Shown one piece after another: positions 54,153 to 63,761 of a stretch of 64,000 nt of DNA. The position numbers were made by a program, and so were the translations under genes. The notes under the pieces are model-generated. The model was not told the DNA's origin. It made no database searches and saw nothing but the letters and a program-made list of their open reading frames with translations. Numbering within the stretch: position 1 is the first letter of the stretch; each line of letters starts with the position of its first letter. This DNA is from Rhynchopus sp. YZ270_cl-10 (taxonomy: Eukaryota; Euglenozoa; Diplonemea; Diplonemida; Diplonemidae). Location of the stretch: assembly GCA_964035575.1 (NCBI GenBank), contig OZ037904.1:248001-312000 (forward strand), in the 5' to 3' direction.

Positions 54153-55223
54153 CTACTCACTGTGGGGGAACAGATGTCTTGTCATAATAGTGCGGTCCGT
54201 GGTCGCTGCATAGACAATAGCACGTGAACACGGTGATATCGCGAAAGTCCAACCTGTGACGTCGTCGAAGATGCGCACACACGACATCGTCGCCACGTCG
54301 TACTGATGCAACCGAAGCGGGTTGGCAGAACTGAACACCAGGAACACGAGATACTTCCCACATGGGGTGAACTGCATGCGGATGATCGCCAACTCAGTGC
54401 TGCGCAGAACCGCACCACCCGCATCATAGAGACGTACTGTACCAGAACCCCGTGCAAAGACGGAGGCAGACCGTGACACAGCCACACACCCCCCTCCCGG
54501 CACACAAGCCAAATTACCCCCTGTGCTGGCATCCCAGAGACGTGTGTCGGTGTGGGAGGAGCTGATGACCCACCCACCACAGTCCGACACCGCCACATTG
54601 GTGCAGCTTTCGTGCGGGAAGGAGTGGGTCTTCGTCAGGTCCTCGTCGGCGTCATACACAGTGACACAGTTTTCGCCCTGGGAGACAACCACATTGCCTC
54701 GCGCGAACACTGCCTTCGAAATGCCGCTGATGGTACGGAATACCCCCCCACTCGGCAACAGAACCTCACGAAAGCAGGCCCGACCCAGCAGGTAGCAACG
54801 TGTCTTGCACCGCGAGATGGCTGGCGTGCAGTTTACGGCAGCGCCGACTCTGCAGGAGAACGCTTTGTCGAAGGTTCCTGTGTCAAAGCCACATAGTCTC
54901 GCACCGTTGTCGCCCCAAGAATAAAGACACAGCGTTCCACAATGCGACAACGCCAGATTGCACGCTTCCCCTTGTGTACCGTATTCAGCCGGACACCGCA
55001 TCTCAACGTGGGAAAGCACAACCTGCACCCCTGAACCAATCGCAGTGTCCTGCAGACTGCACGTCCCCTCCACCACCTCGGTGCCGATGCGCATCTCGAC
55101 AGACGCAGGCAAGACAGCAAGCGCCGCGCACCCAGCCTCCTTTGCCGCTGCCGCATTTGAGTCGCACGGCACCTCCACTGTCGCAGTTGCGCCGGACTCT
55201 TCCAGCACAAAGGTCACATCCAT
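54153..55223 (-). CDS. ubiquitin-like domain plus beta-propeller protein
   Basis: 356 residues from ATG 55223, no intron. The first 75 residues look like a ubiquitin-like fold (MDVTFVLEESGATATVEVPC ... VEMRIGTEVVEGTCSLQDTA ... GSGVQVVLS). The remainder consists of repeated WD40-like blades, each with a conserved 'S.CG' turn: NLALSHCGTLCLYSWG, NVAVSDCGGWVISSSHTDTR, RMQFTPCGKYLVFLVFSS, FAISPCSRAIVYAATTD. About six blades fit. It is unusually rich in Cys. Probably a cytosolic scaffold, possibly linked to ubiquitin-type binding; no catalytic motif. An in-frame ATG upstream at 55301 adds only low-complexity residues. Confidence 0.7.
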   Translation of the reverse strand: MDVTFVLEESGATATVEVPCDSNAAAAKEAGCAALAVLPASVEMRIGTEVVEGTCSLQDTAIGSGVQVVLSHVEMRCPAEYGTQGEACNLALSHCGTLCLYSWGDNGARLCGFDTGTFDKAFSCRVGAAVNCTPAISRCKTRCYLLGRACFREVLLPSGGVFRTISGISKAVFARGNVVVSQGENCVTVYDADEDLTKTHSFPHESCTNVAVSDCGGWVISSSHTDTRLWDASTGGNLACVPGGGCVAVSRSASVFARGSGTVRLYDAGGAVLRSTELAIIRMQFTPCGKYLVFLVFSSANPLRLHQYDVATMSCVRIFDDVTGWTFAISPCSRAIVYAATTDRTIMTRHLFPHSE

Positions 55224-56691
55224 TCTTTTATATCCCTTTTGTCTACTGGGGGTAATGAGGGTAGAGGGGTAGAGGGGAAAGGGAGGGGATTGCTGAAACA
55301 AACATTTCGTGTTCTTTTTAACTTTTGGGAAAGAGATTTTGTCGGTCTAGGTCAAGGGGGGGATGTGGAGTATGTGGGAAGTATTAACAGAAAACACAAA
55401 GTTTCCGTAAGGGTCCCTACTAAAAGGGTGGATCGGTAAGAAGATCGCGATTTTTTTAAATTTATTACTCAGGTATCTGAGCAAAATGACAAATTACAAA
55501 AAAGGAGAGAAAAAAAAGGGGGGGTGTATCGCGCTTGTGTGTCCAGTGTGAAGAGAACCGATGCAAAAAACGGCACACAAACAACCCTCCAAAGACTCTA
55601 GGTTTTTTTTTTCCCTCCTATCCCTTCTTGCAGAGCTGATGCTGTTGCAAAATTGGGGGAAGTGAATGTGTGGGCACCTGTCAAGTACCGTACTGCTAAT
55701 AATAAAAAAAAATGGAAGTTGGAAAAGTGCAAACGCCTCTGTGGATGCAGGCACGTCCCTAAAAAAGACTTACTCAAAATCGGATGGAAAAATAGAGCGG
55801 ATCAGGGGATACACCACGTAGTGGTCCCCCTATTTATTAACACAAAAGGACACGACAACATTATTTTGAACTGGTTTGACGTCACAAAATACATTAAACA
55901 AAAAAAGTATTGACGCAGACACCCGCTGAACACAATACTAGACCTTACCTTACCTTGCCCTACAGGGGTTGGCAGAAGGTTGTGGGAAAAGACTACTCGC
56001 TGACAAAATACTTCGTAGTCCGCCTGAGTCCACCGGAGTCCCTGAGTTGAGACGGACTATGGCGGACTTCGAAAGTCCGTCTCAAGTCAGGAGGACTTAA
56101 GACATACTTCCAAAGCCCGCCATAGTCCGTCTCAAATCCGCCAAAACTCGGGATGACCTGAGGCGGACTCAAGTCAAAAGTCTGCCCCAAGTCCGTCTCA
56201 ACTCGGGCGGTGTCTTGGTGGGATATTTTTTTGGCGAACTCAGGCTACAAAGTATGTACAGATAAACAAAACCAAAGGGCTAAGCGGTTGACTACCCTAA
56301 GACTCGCTTGGTCACCAAAAGGAAAGAAAATAAAAGAAAGCCCCTGGCAAGATGAATAAGCGTCTACATCCTTTTGCCACTACCGTTATCATGTGGGGGA
56401 ACACGTTGGCGGACACTTAACTATTCATCAATACCTATTTCTTCCCTCCCCCCCACCCCCCTCCCCCACACACCAATATTTCACAACTAGACCCTACTTT
56501 ACTGCGGGGGACCACCCCATATCGAAGACGTCTGATCCACACAAAAAAAAAACCAGAATACAGTACATCAAGAAACTTCGCGGGATTTTGCGAAAAGATT
56601 TGGCAATTTGACGTCCTTTTTTAACCAAACATAGTTCCTGGATGTCTGTATTTTTTTTGACATAGAACGCACCCCCATTTAGACCCCACTC
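55224..56691. other. intergenic DNA with tandem AGTCCG-type repeats
   Basis: Contains a family A copy near 55710 (GTGCAAACGCCTCTGTGGAT), a degenerate repeat at 55990-56250 and polyC-rich DNA (56440-56470). No gene recognised. Confidence 0.55.
55990..56250. repeat. degenerate direct and inverted AGTCCGTCTCAA repeat
   Basis: The words AGTCCGTCTCAA, GAGACGGACT, GGCGGACT and CATAGTCCG recur in both orientations about ten times over 260 bp. No regular period. Confidence 0.7.
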
Positions 56692-59348
56692 TCATATCCG
56701 GTTGCGGTTGTGTGAGTGGAAGGCGTTCTGGTTGGCGACCTCATAGTCGCGGAGAGGGTTTTGCTTGGGGCGGTCGTAGCTTCGTGGCTCGTCGTACCTG
56801 CGTGGTGTGCTGTACTGCTGCTGTGGTGGAGATGCCTCGCCCCCTTTACGCGCTGTGTCCGGTGATGTCTGCTGTGGCGTCGCAGTGGTATCACCTGTCG
56901 CACCCTTTCTGGTTTCATCCGAGAGTTCTTTCTGTTGCATAATTGAGAATTTTTTTATCAGTCAGTGGTGTAATTTTGCCAATTAGGTGTCAATTGGGTT
57001 CTAGGGTATACCCTATAACGTAGTATGGTGTCACACCATCATCGAATAAAAAGTGAAGTTGATAGTGCAAAACGCCGGGACGCAGGCACTGACACTCTGT
57101 TGGGTTCAGAGTGTTGTGTTTGAGAGCTGCCGACAGGGAAACTGCAAGCAGGCACACAGTCATTATTAAAAAAACCCCCAAAAATGCACATACCTCGTCT
57201 TTATCAAGCTCTCCGTACACAAAGACCTCGTCTGTGAGGTGCCTGCCTCCCCAGGTCAGCTTTTTGTCGTCTTTCAGCTCGCGGGTGTCCGGTTTGAGGT
57301 CGGAGAAGTCGATGGTGCGGACGTTTTTGTATCTTCTGTAGACGTCTGCGTTGGGGAGGAGACGCATGACCACGTAGTCCGTCAGCGTCCCTGCCAGCGC
57401 CAGCAAGGCAAGCCCTGTCACCAACGTCTTCAGCAACTCCACGAACGAGAACTTCCCCATCCACCCCGCATGCACCACAATGATACGCACCCCATGGCGG
57501 TTCCACACCTCCCGACGCACCATCATCACCCCAGTCACCGAGTCTGTGTACGAATAATCCTTCACCTCCTCGTATTTGTACTCCACCACGGGAACGTGCT
57601 TGACGTGGTAAGAGTATTTAACAGTGTCCTCCCCTACACTGGTGCCTGCATAGTCTACGATGATGAGGAGGACGATACCGTTGTAGCGGAGGGTGTCTGC
57701 GCTCTCCTCGGTTCTGTCGAGGTAAAGATCGGAGGAGACGCCGGCGACGCCTCCGGTACGTGGCATGCCCGCAGCCTCGAAGAGCTCTGACATGCTCATG
57801 ATGTCGCCGGGGCGGTTCTTCGACGCTTCATTGCCGCTGTCGGTGCAGGTGATACCCATATCACCGGTATTCTGCAAATCGCAGAAGTTTTTGACATAAT
57901 CTCCATCAGAATCGCGGAGACGCGCCTTCGGCATATCACGAACAGATTCTAAGGCAAGGTCGTTTTCCCTGTAGGGTTGAGATTGGGGGGGGAGGGGGAG
58001 GGGGAGGAGGAGGAGGAGGGGAGAGAGGGTTCATTTGAAATTGAAGCAGAAATTTGGTAATAATGTCACCAAAAAAAAACGTGCTAAAAAGAAAGGTTAC
58101 TGGGGGGGAGCTATTAAAGTATACGTATACTTTATTCGGCGGGAATTACTGCTTAAATGGCCAAAAAACGAAAAAGGAAAAAAAAAAAAAAATCACTGTT
58201 ATTTTGGGGTTTCTAGTGGCCGAAACCTCGCGAAAACACCACCATTGACATTTTTGGGCCAATCCCGCCAGTGGTGGGGTCAATGTGGAAAAATGAACAA
58301 TTTTTTGGTGACTTAAATTTTCACAAATCTGAACCCCATCAGCACCAATCGTGTAAAAACTGATACACGCGTTTTAGGTCAAAAATACTCATTTCTCAGC
58401 TCAAAGTGACCCCATCACAGCACGCACAGAATCCGGTCCACCGAAATCAAAAAAATTTTTTTTCGATTTTTTGTGCAAAAATTGCTGTAAAAATTTTTTG
58501 GTAAGAAAAATGTACACAAAAACCGTATACTTTATTTCACAGATTTCCACGCTCAAAATGGGTTTCCGCGCCGTATACTTTATTACCCCCGTATACTTTA
58601 TTAGCACCGTATACTTTATTAGCCCCCCCCCCAGTAAGAGAAGAGCAGGGAGGGGGGATTTGAAAGTTTGTTTGTTTTTGCTGCTGTGTTTGTATTGTAT
58701 TTCATTGTACTATGGGGAGGCGGGGGAGGAGGAGAAATTTCAGTACCTTCCATAAATCGCGTGGCGTATGAGCACCGTGTGGTCCTCCGTCCCTGCAACG
58801 TAGTGCGCTATGGATGCGCCTGCCTGCACGTTTACTGCAGAGGTGTTCACTGCGAGGCTTGCGTCCACCACCCAGGGGCCACATGAGAGTCCTGCTACCT
58901 GCACGTTGGCTACACAGGAGGCAGGTCTAGGTGCATATCGGGTTACCGTTACACGCGAAGTGATGAACCCAGCGTTGTCCTCCGAGGGGGGCACGATGGT
59001 GTCGTAGTCCCCGAGCACCATGCAGGGTAGGCCGCCTCTTGCAGATGCGAAGCTTGTTGCCTGGCAGTTCACAGTCCCGCAGCAGTACGGCAACGACGTC
59101 GTCCCCGGCGGCAGCGACGACCACCTCGCATTGCGCAAGCTGACCCTCGCAAAGAACCCTGCCGGCCGTTCCTTGACCAGATACCCCTTCTGGATGATCA
59201 CCTCATACACAACAACGTACAGCACAATCGCAAGCACCATCGTGATCCGCGCAATGCCAAGCTTCCGGTCGCGTATCTTCACAGTGCGTGGCGTGCGGTA
59301 CGCGAAGATGTCATCCAAATCAAGCAGCTTCCATTTCTTGATTCCCAT
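56692..59348 (-). CDS. P2X: P2X-type ATP-gated cation channel
   Basis: Three exons (58747-59348, 57194-57968, 56692-56931) fit in phase and give 538 residues; donors GTACTG and GTATGT, acceptors CCTACAG and GCAACAG. The N-terminus FAYRTPRTVKIRDRKLG (residues 15-31) matches the conserved P2X pre-TM1 segment with its T-P-R phosphorylation site. TM1 follows, then a KGY motif (IIQKGYLVKE) as in P2X subunits. The large outer domain has many Cys residues and HTVLIRHAIYGR, corresponding to the P2X 'FT.LIKN.I' strand. Near residue 370, WMGKFSFVELLKTLVTGLAL begins TM2 with a conserved Asp (TLTDYVV). The cytosolic tail is long and Gln/Pro/Arg-rich. P2X channels are trimers that admit Na+, K+ and Ca2+ when ATP binds. 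The first intron (778 bp) hosts a TIR element. Confidence 0.9.
58101..58632. mobile_element. TIR element inside P2X intron 1, with GGGGTCAAT core
   Basis: Left end GGGGGGGAGCTATTAAAGTA then TACGTATACTTTATT; right end is three CGTATACTTTATTA repeats closing with TTAGCCCCCCCC. The centre carries the core CCAGTGGTGGGGTCAATGTG (58240-58310) and a partial reversed core near 58404-58440. It is removed with the intron. Confidence 0.8.
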
Positions 59349-59596
59349 ATTGTTGCTTTTGTAACCCGAGAAATTGGGTTATTTTTTAGTGTATTCTGTG
59401 GGTAAAAAAATTGGGATGCCGTATTACTGCACTAAATTACCAACATAACCTCGACTTGATTGTTCTCTACTAATTTGAACTGATGGCCCTTTTCAAAGCG
59501 CCAACATGCCATTAGGCGAACACGTCATCAAAGCTGCGCCAGGCTTATATGCAAACAAAGCAGAGATATGTCCTTTGTGATCACCGGCCTGACGAT

Positions 59597-60037
59597 GGAT
59601 GAGGAGGCCGAGCTGCAGCCAACACACTTTCTTCTCAGGCACTCTGTGAGAACAGATTTCCTACCTCCCTCGACAACGAGCTCCGAGAGTGCAAAGCTCA
59701 ACTAGCACAGTTTAAAAAACTGTGCTACAAAAAAGAGCGGCGCCATCTTCCTCAGGTGGAGGCTGCGGGAACTCCTCGCGGAGCGCTCTCCGAGCCCGCG
59801 TATTCCGTTATCCTGAGTACTAAGGAAAAGCAAGGAAAACATCACGAAGAAGAGGGGGCTGATAAAGAACCGTCTCTTGATGTCGAACTTCTGTGTGCAG
59901 GACTAAATGGAGAAGACTCATGCTTTGCAGAGTACCTTCTAGGAGCCACAAATATGCATAAAGGACACATGGAAGGTCACATACACGATTATACTGCTGG
60001 TAGACGGCAGACTCGCCTGGGTTTGGTGATGTGGTGA
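59597..60037 (+). other. possible plus-strand coding remnant, unknown
   Basis: A 147-codon open frame without an obvious start. It reads like a coiled coil at first (SLDNELRECKAQLAQFKKLC) and then a charged region (STKEKQGKHHEEEGADKEPS). A short frame in another phase begins at ATG 59569 (MSFVITGLTMDEEAEL) and could join it by splicing or a frame shift. It is opposite in strand to all host genes, so it may be part of a mobile element or a dead gene. No family recognised. Confidence 0.3.
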
Positions 60038-60592
60038 TGCCAGATATATCTAGATATATCTGTGCTGAGTGTGTTCCTAGTATACGAGCTGGTGCTCGTG
60101 TGGACGCAGTGTCTCCGTGAGACAGCCATCGCGTAACAGATGGGAAATAATAAGAAAAAAATGAGGGAAAAGGGGAATCTTTGTTTAATTCGGCAGGGTA
60201 TGAAGGCAGGGAGAGGCCCCCAAAAAATAAAAGGTGAAGTTGATAAGTGCAAACGCCCCTAGGACGCAGGCACAGACACGCCGAAAGAAAAATTTTGTGT
60301 ACGATGAACCGATCCCTCTCTGTGATCCGGATCTTGTCACCTTTTAATAAAGGGGGTTTTACAAGAAAATGAACACTACTCTACAAAAATCATAAAATAT
60401 CTAACGTCTAGAGGCGGGGTTAATGAAAAAAAGTGGTAAAAACAACGAAAAATTGGTTCTCTCTGTATTGCTTTAGGCTTTTGCCTTTTTTTTCGCCGTC
60501 TAGAGGCGGGGAGGGTGTGTATTAGTTATTAACCACCCACCGACACCGACACCACGACCACCCATCACAGAGGATTCCCACCCCACTACTAA

Positions 60593-60868
60593 TTACTGGA
60601 TGTCGAGATACCTGCTGTCCGCTTCTCCTGGTGGTGGTTCTACTTGCGAGGTATGTTTTTCCAACATCCGCCTGACGAGCTTTACACAGGACTTGACTTC
60701 CTCAGAGATGATATCGACCTTCGACGACATTTCATGTTCCATGAAGCCTCGCTCATTGAAGTACTGCACGAGGGCCTGCGTCTTTGCCTCTGCAAGCGCG
60801 GCACGTGTTGTGTACAGTTCGTTCTCCGCTTTGGAGAGGCGGTGGGTTAATGCCTCACGATTCGTATA
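60593..60868 (-). CDS. coiled-coil terminal exon (91 codons), gene uncertain
   Basis: An open minus-strand stretch with a strong coding look but no start codon: it opens after a splice-acceptor-like CTGAAAG at 60869 and ends with TAA at 60593. The translation includes REALTHRLSKAENELYTTRA, ALAEAKTQALVQYFNERG and EVKSCVKLVRRMLEKH, an amphipathic, coiled-coil-like helix, then a short Pro/Glu tail ending SRYLDIQ. It is probably the last exon of the ankyrin gene upstream (61167 onwards), whose final ankyrin repeat is cut off oddly; a CAG|GTGCTC in that repeat would join in phase. An independent gene with an unseen first exon is the alternative. Confidence 0.5.
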   Translation of the reverse strand, partial: YTNREALTHRLSKAENELYTTRAALAEAKTQALVQYFNERGFMEHEMSSKVDIISEEVKSCVKLVRRMLEKHTSQVEPPPGEADSRYLDIQ

Positions 60869-60899
60869 CTTTCAGTTCACAGAATTGAAAAAATGAGGT

Positions 60900-61115
60900 G
60901 ATCCAATCTCACGCTTTTTCACATATTTTCACTTGGTTTCACACATTTTCACATGGTTTCACGGTGTGAAAAAGTGTGTACGAAAGTGAAAAAAAAACTG
61001 CTTCACGCACTCTGAGTGGATTCCTCCAGAAAAAAAACTTGGTGTTTTCACATGGTTTCACATGTTTTCACTTGGTTTCACACATTTTCACCTTGGTTTC
61101 ACACTTTTTCACTTG
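60900..61115. repeat. short tandem TTTCACATGG-type repeats
   Basis: Words TTTTCACTTGG, TTTCACACATTTTCAC and TTTCACATGG recur around 60920-60990 and 61045-61105, in two blocks separated by A-rich DNA. If the ankyrin gene continues to 60593 this lies in its last intron. Confidence 0.8.
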
Positions 61116-61166
61116 TTTTAAAAGGGAAAAAAAAAAATTGCTAAGCTACGCTTGAAGAATGGCATT

Positions 61167-63761
61167 CTAACCCTCACAATCAGCCCCTGCACTTGCATTA
61201 ATGAGCACCTGCACCACATCTGCATGTTTTCTCTTCACAGCAACGCGCAACGCAGTGCTGTTCTTTCTGCATCGGTGACTCAGGTCCACCTCCGGCAAAC
61301 CCACAAGATAGCGCACAATATCAGTGTGTCCAAAATACGCCGCCATGATAAGACACGTACCTCCTTTGGCGTCTGCGGCACTTACATCCGCACCTGCTTC
61401 GACCAACATCTTCACAGTTGTGAGATCTCCTGAAATGCTAGCCAGGTGCAGAGGCGACTGTCCTTCACCATCCTTTGTCTCGATGTCTGCCCCTGCACTA
61501 ATGAGCACCTGCACCACATCTGCATGTTTTCTCTTCACAGCAAAGTGCAACGCAGTGCTGTTCTTTCTGCATCGGTGACTCAGGTCCACCTCCGGCAAAC
61601 CCACAAGATAGCGCACAATATCAGTGTGTCCAAAATACGCCGCCAGGATAAGACACGTACCTCCTTTGGCGTCTGCGGCACTTACATCCGCACCTGCTTC
61701 GACCAACTGCGTCACAGTTGTGAGATCTCCTGAAATGCTAGCCAGGTGCAGAGGCGACTGTCCTTCACCATCCTTTGTCTCGATGTCTGCCCCTGCACTT
61801 ATGAGCACCTGCACCACATCTGCATGTTTTCTCTTCACAGCAACGCGCAACGCAGTGCTGTTCTTTCTGCATCGGTGACTCAGGTCCACCTCCGGCAAAC
61901 CCACAAGATAGCGCACAATATCAGTGTGTCCAAAATACGCCGCCATGATAAGACACGTACCTCCTTTGGCGTCTGCGGCACTTACATCCGCACCTGCTTC
62001 GACCAACATCTTCACAGTTGTGAGATCTCCTGAAATGCTAGCCAGGTGCAGAGGCGACTGTCCTTCACCATCCTTTGTCTCGATGTCTGCCCCTGCACTA
62101 ATGAGCACCTGCACCACATCTGCATGTTTTCTCTTCACAGCAAAGTGCAACGCAGTGCTGTTCTTTCTGCATCGGTGACTCAGGTCCACCTCCGGCAAAC
62201 CCACAAGATAGCGCACAATATCAGTGTGTCCAAAATACGCCGCCAGGATAAGACACGTACCTCCTTTGGCGTCTGCGGCACTTACATCCGCACCTGCTTC
62301 GACCAACATCTTCACAGTTGTGAGATCTCCTGAAATGCTAGCCAGGTGCAGAGGCGACTGTCCTTCACCATCCTTTGTCTCGATGTCTGCCCCTGCACTT
62401 ATGAGCACCTGCACCACATCTGCATGTTTTCTCTTCACAGCAACGCGCAACGCAGTGCTGTTCTTTCTGCCTCGGTGACTCAGGTCCACCTCCGGCAAAC
62501 CCACAAGATAGCGCACAATATCAGTGTGTCCAGAATACGCTGCAATGATAAGACACGTGTCTCTTTGGGCGTCTGCGGCACTTACATCCGCACCTGCTTC
62601 GACCAACTGCGTCACAGTTGTGAGATCTCCTGAAATGCTAGCCAGGTGCAGAGGCGACTGTCCTTCACCATCCTTTGTCTCGATGTCTGCCCCTGCACCA
62701 ATGAGCACCTGCACCACGTCTGCATGTTTTTGCTGCACAGCTGCGTGCAGCGCAGTGTCGTTGCCGCTGTATTGGTAATTCAGATCCACCTCCGGCAAGC
62801 ACACAAGATAGCGCACAGTATCGGTGTGTTTACCAGACACTGCAAGGAAAAGACACGTCTGTCTCGCGTCGTCTGTGGCACTTACATCCGCACCTGCTTT
62901 GACCAACACCTTCACAGCTGTGAGATCTCCTGAAAAGCTAGCCAGGTGCAGAGGCGAGTGTCCTTCAGCATTCGTTGTCTCAATGTCTGCCCCTGCACCA
63001 ATGAGCACCTGCACCACACCTGCATGTTTTAGACAAACAGCAAAGTGCAACGCAGTGTAGTTACGTTGACCTTGGTAATTCAGGTCCACCTCCGGCAAGC
63101 ACACAAGATAGCGCACAGTATCGGTGTGTCCAAAATACGCTGCAAGGATAAGACACGTACTTCCTTTGGCGTCTGTGGCACGTACATCCGCACCTGCTTC
63201 GACCAACATCTTCACAGTTGTGAGTGCTCCTGAAATGCTAGCCAGGTGCAAAGGCGAGCGTCCTTCATCATCCTTTGTCTCAATGTCTGCCCCTGCACCG
63301 ATGAATACCTGACACACTGCAGGGTCCTCCCACATGGCTTGATATAGCGGCATCTGACCTGCACTGTCCTTGGATTCGCGTGGGACAAACGCGACGTTGC
63401 TGCAGACTGACTTCCAATGCTGCAAGAGTACCTCCGTGCACGTAGTGTGGTCTGCGTGGACACACTCACTCAGCAGGATCCCGAAGCCCATCTGCGTTGT
63501 CTCGACATACGGAAGAAGCAGTGTGAGGCATTCATCGTGGTTCCCTCTGCATGCCTCGTGCACAGCTTCGAAGGCGACCGTTTCCGTTTTGCTGCCTGGG
63601 GAGAGCTTCTCGAGTGCTGCCCGCACGGCAGCGGTGTTGCCGTTCCTGACAGCCTCCAGCAGGACTTTGTCAGAAAACTTTCTTTTTTGCTGTCTCGACA
63701 GTTTTTTTTTCCTTTTTGGTGGGTTCTGGTTTGGTGTGCTGCCTGCGTGTCGCTTCAACAT
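61167..63761 (-). CDS. large ankyrin-repeat protein
   Basis: 864 residues from the ATG at 63761; an in-frame ATG at 63983 would give 938, but an acceptor-like TTTTGTAG at 63840 suggests the 5' part is non-coding (cis- or trans-splice site). The N-terminus has a bipartite basic signal (PPKRKKKLSRQQKRK) that would direct it to the nucleus. Then about 22 ankyrin repeats of about 33 residues follow, with the consensus DGEGQSPLHLASISGDLTTV. They are grouped in threes as a 100-residue super-unit: a 'DIETKDGEGQSPLHLAS' repeat, a 'DVSAADAKGGTCLI' repeat and a 'PEVDLSHR' repeat. At least five super-units are nearly identical. It probably acts as a protein-binding scaffold. The last repeat is cut at ASAGADCEG, which hints at further exons (see 60593). 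Confidence 0.88.
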   Translation of the reverse strand: MLKRHAGSTPNQNPPKRKKKLSRQQKRKFSDKVLLEAVRNGNTAAVRAALEKLSPGSKTETVAFEAVHEACRGNHDECLTLLLPYVETTQMGFGILLSECVHADHTTCTEVLLQHWKSVCSNVAFVPRESKDSAGQMPLYQAMWEDPAVCQVFIGAGADIETKDDEGRSPLHLASISGALTTVKMLVEAGADVRATDAKGSTCLILAAYFGHTDTVRYLVCLPEVDLNYQGQRNYTALHFAVCLKHAGVVQVLIGAGADIETTNAEGHSPLHLASFSGDLTAVKVLVKAGADVSATDDARQTCLFLAVSGKHTDTVRYLVCLPEVDLNYQYSGNDTALHAAVQQKHADVVQVLIGAGADIETKDGEGQSPLHLASISGDLTTVTQLVEAGADVSAADAQRDTCLIIAAYSGHTDIVRYLVGLPEVDLSHRGRKNSTALRVAVKRKHADVVQVLISAGADIETKDGEGQSPLHLASISGDLTTVKMLVEAGADVSAADAKGGTCLILAAYFGHTDIVRYLVGLPEVDLSHRCRKNSTALHFAVKRKHADVVQVLISAGADIETKDGEGQSPLHLASISGDLTTVKMLVEAGADVSAADAKGGTCLIMAAYFGHTDIVRYLVGLPEVDLSHRCRKNSTALRVAVKRKHADVVQVLISAGADIETKDGEGQSPLHLASISGDLTTVTQLVEAGADVSAADAKGGTCLILAAYFGHTDIVRYLVGLPEVDLSHRCRKNSTALHFAVKRKHADVVQVLISAGADIETKDGEGQSPLHLASISGDLTTVKMLVEAGADVSAADAKGGTCLIMAAYFGHTDIVRYLVGLPEVDLSHRCRKNSTALRVAVKRKHADVVQVLINASAGADCEG
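61190..62760 (-). repeat. 300-bp near-identical coding repeats in the ankyrin gene
   Basis: Five 300-bp units differ by only a few bases. Markers ATGATAAGACACG / AGGATAAGACACG and CATCTTCACAG / CTGCGTCACAG partly alternate (units near 61200, 61500, 61800, 62100, 62400), suggesting 600-bp duplication steps on top of the 300-bp unit. Units above 62700 are clearly more diverged. Confidence 0.9.

Noticed and set aside
61324-63312. Plus-strand open frames of 60-95 codons repeated every 300 bp
   Set aside because: They are antisense shadows of the ankyrin coding repeat and repeat with it.
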